This document shows positions 52,293 through 53,624 of a stretch of 53,624 nt of DNA, piece after piece; positions within the stretch are counted from its first letter, which is position 1; the number at the start of each line of letters is the position of its first letter. Where the stretch lies: contig NZ_JNYE01000088.1 in the NCBI RefSeq assembly GCF_000717185.1, positions 1 to 53,624 of the forward strand, in the 5' to 3' direction. The DNA comes from Kitasatospora phosalacinea (lineage in GTDB: Bacteria > Actinomycetota > Actinomycetes > Streptomycetales > Streptomycetaceae). The position numbers were made by a program, and so were the translations under genes. The notes under the pieces are model-generated. The model saw only the letters and a list, made by a program, of their open reading frames with translations, ran no database searches and had not been told where the DNA came from.

Positions 52293-53039
52293 ATGGACAA
52301 CGAGCGACTCGAAGGACGCGTGGCCCTGGTGACCGGCGGCAGCCGGGGCATCGGCGCCGCCGTGGCACTGCAACTCGCCGAACAGGGCGCCGACGTCGCC
52401 CTGACCTACCACCAGGACGCGGAACGGGCCCACCAGGTGGCCCGGAAGGTCGAAGGACTGGGCCGCCGGGCGCTGGCGCTCCGGGCCGACAACGCGGACG
52501 AGGCGGCCCTGACCGGGGCGGTGCGGCGCACCGTGGAGACGCTCGGGCGGCTGGACGTGCTGGTCGCCAACGCGGCGCTCTTCCCGTCCGGCCCGCTGGA
52601 GGACGTGGACACGGCGCAGCTCGACCGGGTGCTGGCCGTCAACGTCCGCGCCCCGTTCGTCCTGGCCCGGGCCGCGGCGGAACACCTGCCGCCCGGCGGG
52701 CGGATCATCGGCATCGGCAGCAACATCGCCGACCGGGTGCCGTTCCCCGGCCTCGCCCTGTACGCGATGACCAAGACCGCACTGGTCGGGCTGACCAAGG
52801 GCCTGGCCCGCGAGCTGGGCCCGCGCGGCATCACCGTCAACCTGGTGCACCCCGGCCCGACCGACACCGACGCCAACCCCGCCGACGGACCGAACACCCC
52901 CGCGATCAGCGGCCTGACCGCACTGGGCCGTTACGCCGCACCCGCCGAGATCGCCGCCGTCGTCACCCACCTGGCCGGCCCCGCCGCCGGGTACGTCACG
53001 GGGGCGGTGGTGCCCGTCGACGGCGGCTTCTCGGCCTGA
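52293..53039 (+). CDS. Short-chain dehydrogenase/reductase (3-oxoacyl-ACP reductase-like)
   Basis: This 248-residue classical SDR has cofactor motif TGGSRGIGAAVAL, the NAA(L) motif in VANAALFPSGP, catalytic Tyr-x3-Lys as YAMTK and the C-terminal VDGGFS. The segment before the Tyr (GIGSNIADRVPF) holds the Ser. An Ala/Tyr (LTYHQDAE) after the second strand suggests NADP(H). ATG 52293 is 83 bases after the MFS stop; that gap carries a doubled GGACGCACCGGCC. It may be co-transcribed with the MFS gene. Confidence 0.92.
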   Translation: MDNERLEGRVALVTGGSRGIGAAVALQLAEQGADVALTYHQDAERAHQVARKVEGLGRRALALRADNADEAALTGAVRRTVETLGRLDVLVANAALFPSGPLEDVDTAQLDRVLAVNVRAPFVLARAAAEHLPPGGRIIGIGSNIADRVPFPGLALYAMTKTALVGLTKGLARELGPRGITVNLVHPGPTDTDANPADGPNTPAISGLTALGRYAAPAEIAAVVTHLAGPAAGYVTGAVVPVDGGFSA

Positions 53040-53079
53040 CCGGCCCGGCCTGACCGGCCCGGCCGGAGTGGCCCGGCCG
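53035..53079. repeat. Short tandem repeats at SDR stop / VOC 3' end
   Basis: CCTGACCGGCCCGG occurs at 53035-53048 and again at 53049-53062, the first copy containing the SDR stop codon. A doubled CCCGGCCGGAGTGG motif follows. This is a small duplication between two convergent genes. Confidence 0.7.
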
Positions 53080-53085
53080 GAGTGG

Positions 53086-53505
53086 TCAGAGCACCAGGTC
53101 GTCGTGCTCGTCGAAGACCCAGCCGTCCTCGTACAGCACCTCGAACAGGTGGCCGTCGGGGTCGGTGAAGTAGCCGCTGTGCCCCCAGGGGTTCGGGCCC
53201 GCCGGGCGGGTGACGGTGGCGCCCAGCTCGGCGGCCCGGGCCATCACGCGGTACACCTCGTCGGCGCTGCGGGCCACGTACGCCAGGGCGAAGCCCGCGA
53301 AGCCGCCCGGGCCGCGGTCGGGCAGCCCGGCGTCGGCCGCGAAGGCCTCCCGGCTCTGGAACCCGACCGCGACGCCGCCGAGTTCGAACAGCACGAACCC
53401 GTCCGAGCCCGCGGCGGACCGCCGCCAGCCGAGCTCCTGGTAGAACGCGACCGAGGCCGCGACGTCGCGCACCCCGAGCAGGATCAGGTTGAGCCGTTGC
53501 CGCAC
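53086..53505 (-). CDS. VOC-superfamily (glyoxalase/bleomycin-resistance-like) protein
   Basis: This 139-residue single VOC domain begins LNLILLGVRDVAASVAFYQELGW and ends GYFTDPDGHLFEVLYEDGWVFDEHDDLVL. The paired beta-alpha-beta-beta-beta modules are visible, with a DPDGHLFE metal-side Glu; the first-module His is not obvious (LNLILL), so metal binding is uncertain. GTG 53503-53505 follows GGAGGA at 5 bases. The function is unknown and could be lyase, dioxygenase or ligand-binding. Confidence 0.85.
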   Translation of the reverse strand: MRQRLNLILLGVRDVAASVAFYQELGWRRSAAGSDGFVLFELGGVAVGFQSREAFAADAGLPDRGPGGFAGFALAYVARSADEVYRVMARAAELGATVTRPAGPNPWGHSGYFTDPDGHLFEVLYEDGWVFDEHDDLVL

Positions 53506-53624
53506 GGTGTTCCTCCGGGTGCCGTCGTCCGTCCGGCCCGCCATCCTGCCGCAGCCCACCGACAACGCCCCCGCCCAGCCCTCCGCTCGCCCCGCCCCCG
53601 CCCCCGCTCAGCCCCGCCCCCGCC
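53506..53624. other. Window end, no gene seen
   Basis: The last about 120 bases upstream of the VOC gene are very C-rich on the plus strand (CCCCGCC repeats from about 53585). I see no complete gene; a promoter for the VOC gene may lie here. Confidence 0.4.

Overview
The window is about 74% G+C, with dense, often overlapping genes (ATGA/GTGA junctions), frequent GTG starts and GGAGG-type ribosome binding sites. Hopanoid genes sit next to an alditol-phosphate/ABC-export locus. Together these point to a filamentous actinomycete of the Streptomyces/Kitasatospora type.

Layout. (1) 1-95: 3' end of an IS481-type transposase. (2) 92-11725, minus strand: hopanoid operon. hpnC, hpnD and hpnE convert farnesyl diphosphate to squalene, with a dedicated prenyl diphosphate synthase. 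shc cyclises squalene; hpnH, hpnG and hpnO build the side chain; dxs feeds the MEP pathway. The ispG copy usually found between hpnH and dxs is absent. (3) 11870-17258, minus strand: ABC-2 exporter, GT2 glycosyltransferase, CDP-alcohol phosphotransferase, glycerol-1-phosphate-dehydrogenase-like enzyme and nucleotidyltransferase, probably making and exporting a cell-envelope phosphoalditol glycan or lipid. (4) 17710-19480: IPP isomerase, RsbW-like ATPase, tRNA-Leu(GAG). (5) 19568-22126: a coupled three-gene unit resembling a type VII-linked effector/immunity module. (6) 22330-27293: MerR/exporter and Fur/katG divergent pairs.

(7) 27305-42804, minus strand, is the most interesting part: a compact, NRPS/PKS-free biosynthetic gene cluster. 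It encodes a lysine N6-monooxygenase, a methionyl-tRNA-synthetase-like protein, a DAO-type flavin oxidase, an MFS exporter, two ATP-grasp ligases, two tandem acyl-CoA-dehydrogenase-like flavoenzymes, a cobalamin-type radical SAM enzyme, an atypical NarL-type regulator, a stand-alone cupin, a small lipocalin-like protein, a berberine-bridge-type FAD oxidase and a dimethylargininase-like hydrolase. Lysine N-hydroxylase plus MetRS-like plus cupin plus DAO oxidase is the known hydrazine (N-N bond) machinery, as in s56-p1, triacsin and formycin/pyrazofurin. There the MetRS-like and cupin parts are usually one fused protein; here they are two genes about 10 kb apart. I infer a hydrazine-, hydrazide- or diazo-type peptide-like product whose tailoring set I do not recognise.

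(8) 43005-53624: secreted beta-propeller protein preceded by a short leader-peptide ORF, a DUF4132 protein, a GH13 glycosidase, an ArsR/MFS divergent pair with a perfect operator palindrome, an SDR oxidoreductase and a VOC protein. All calls come from reading the sequence; no database search was run.
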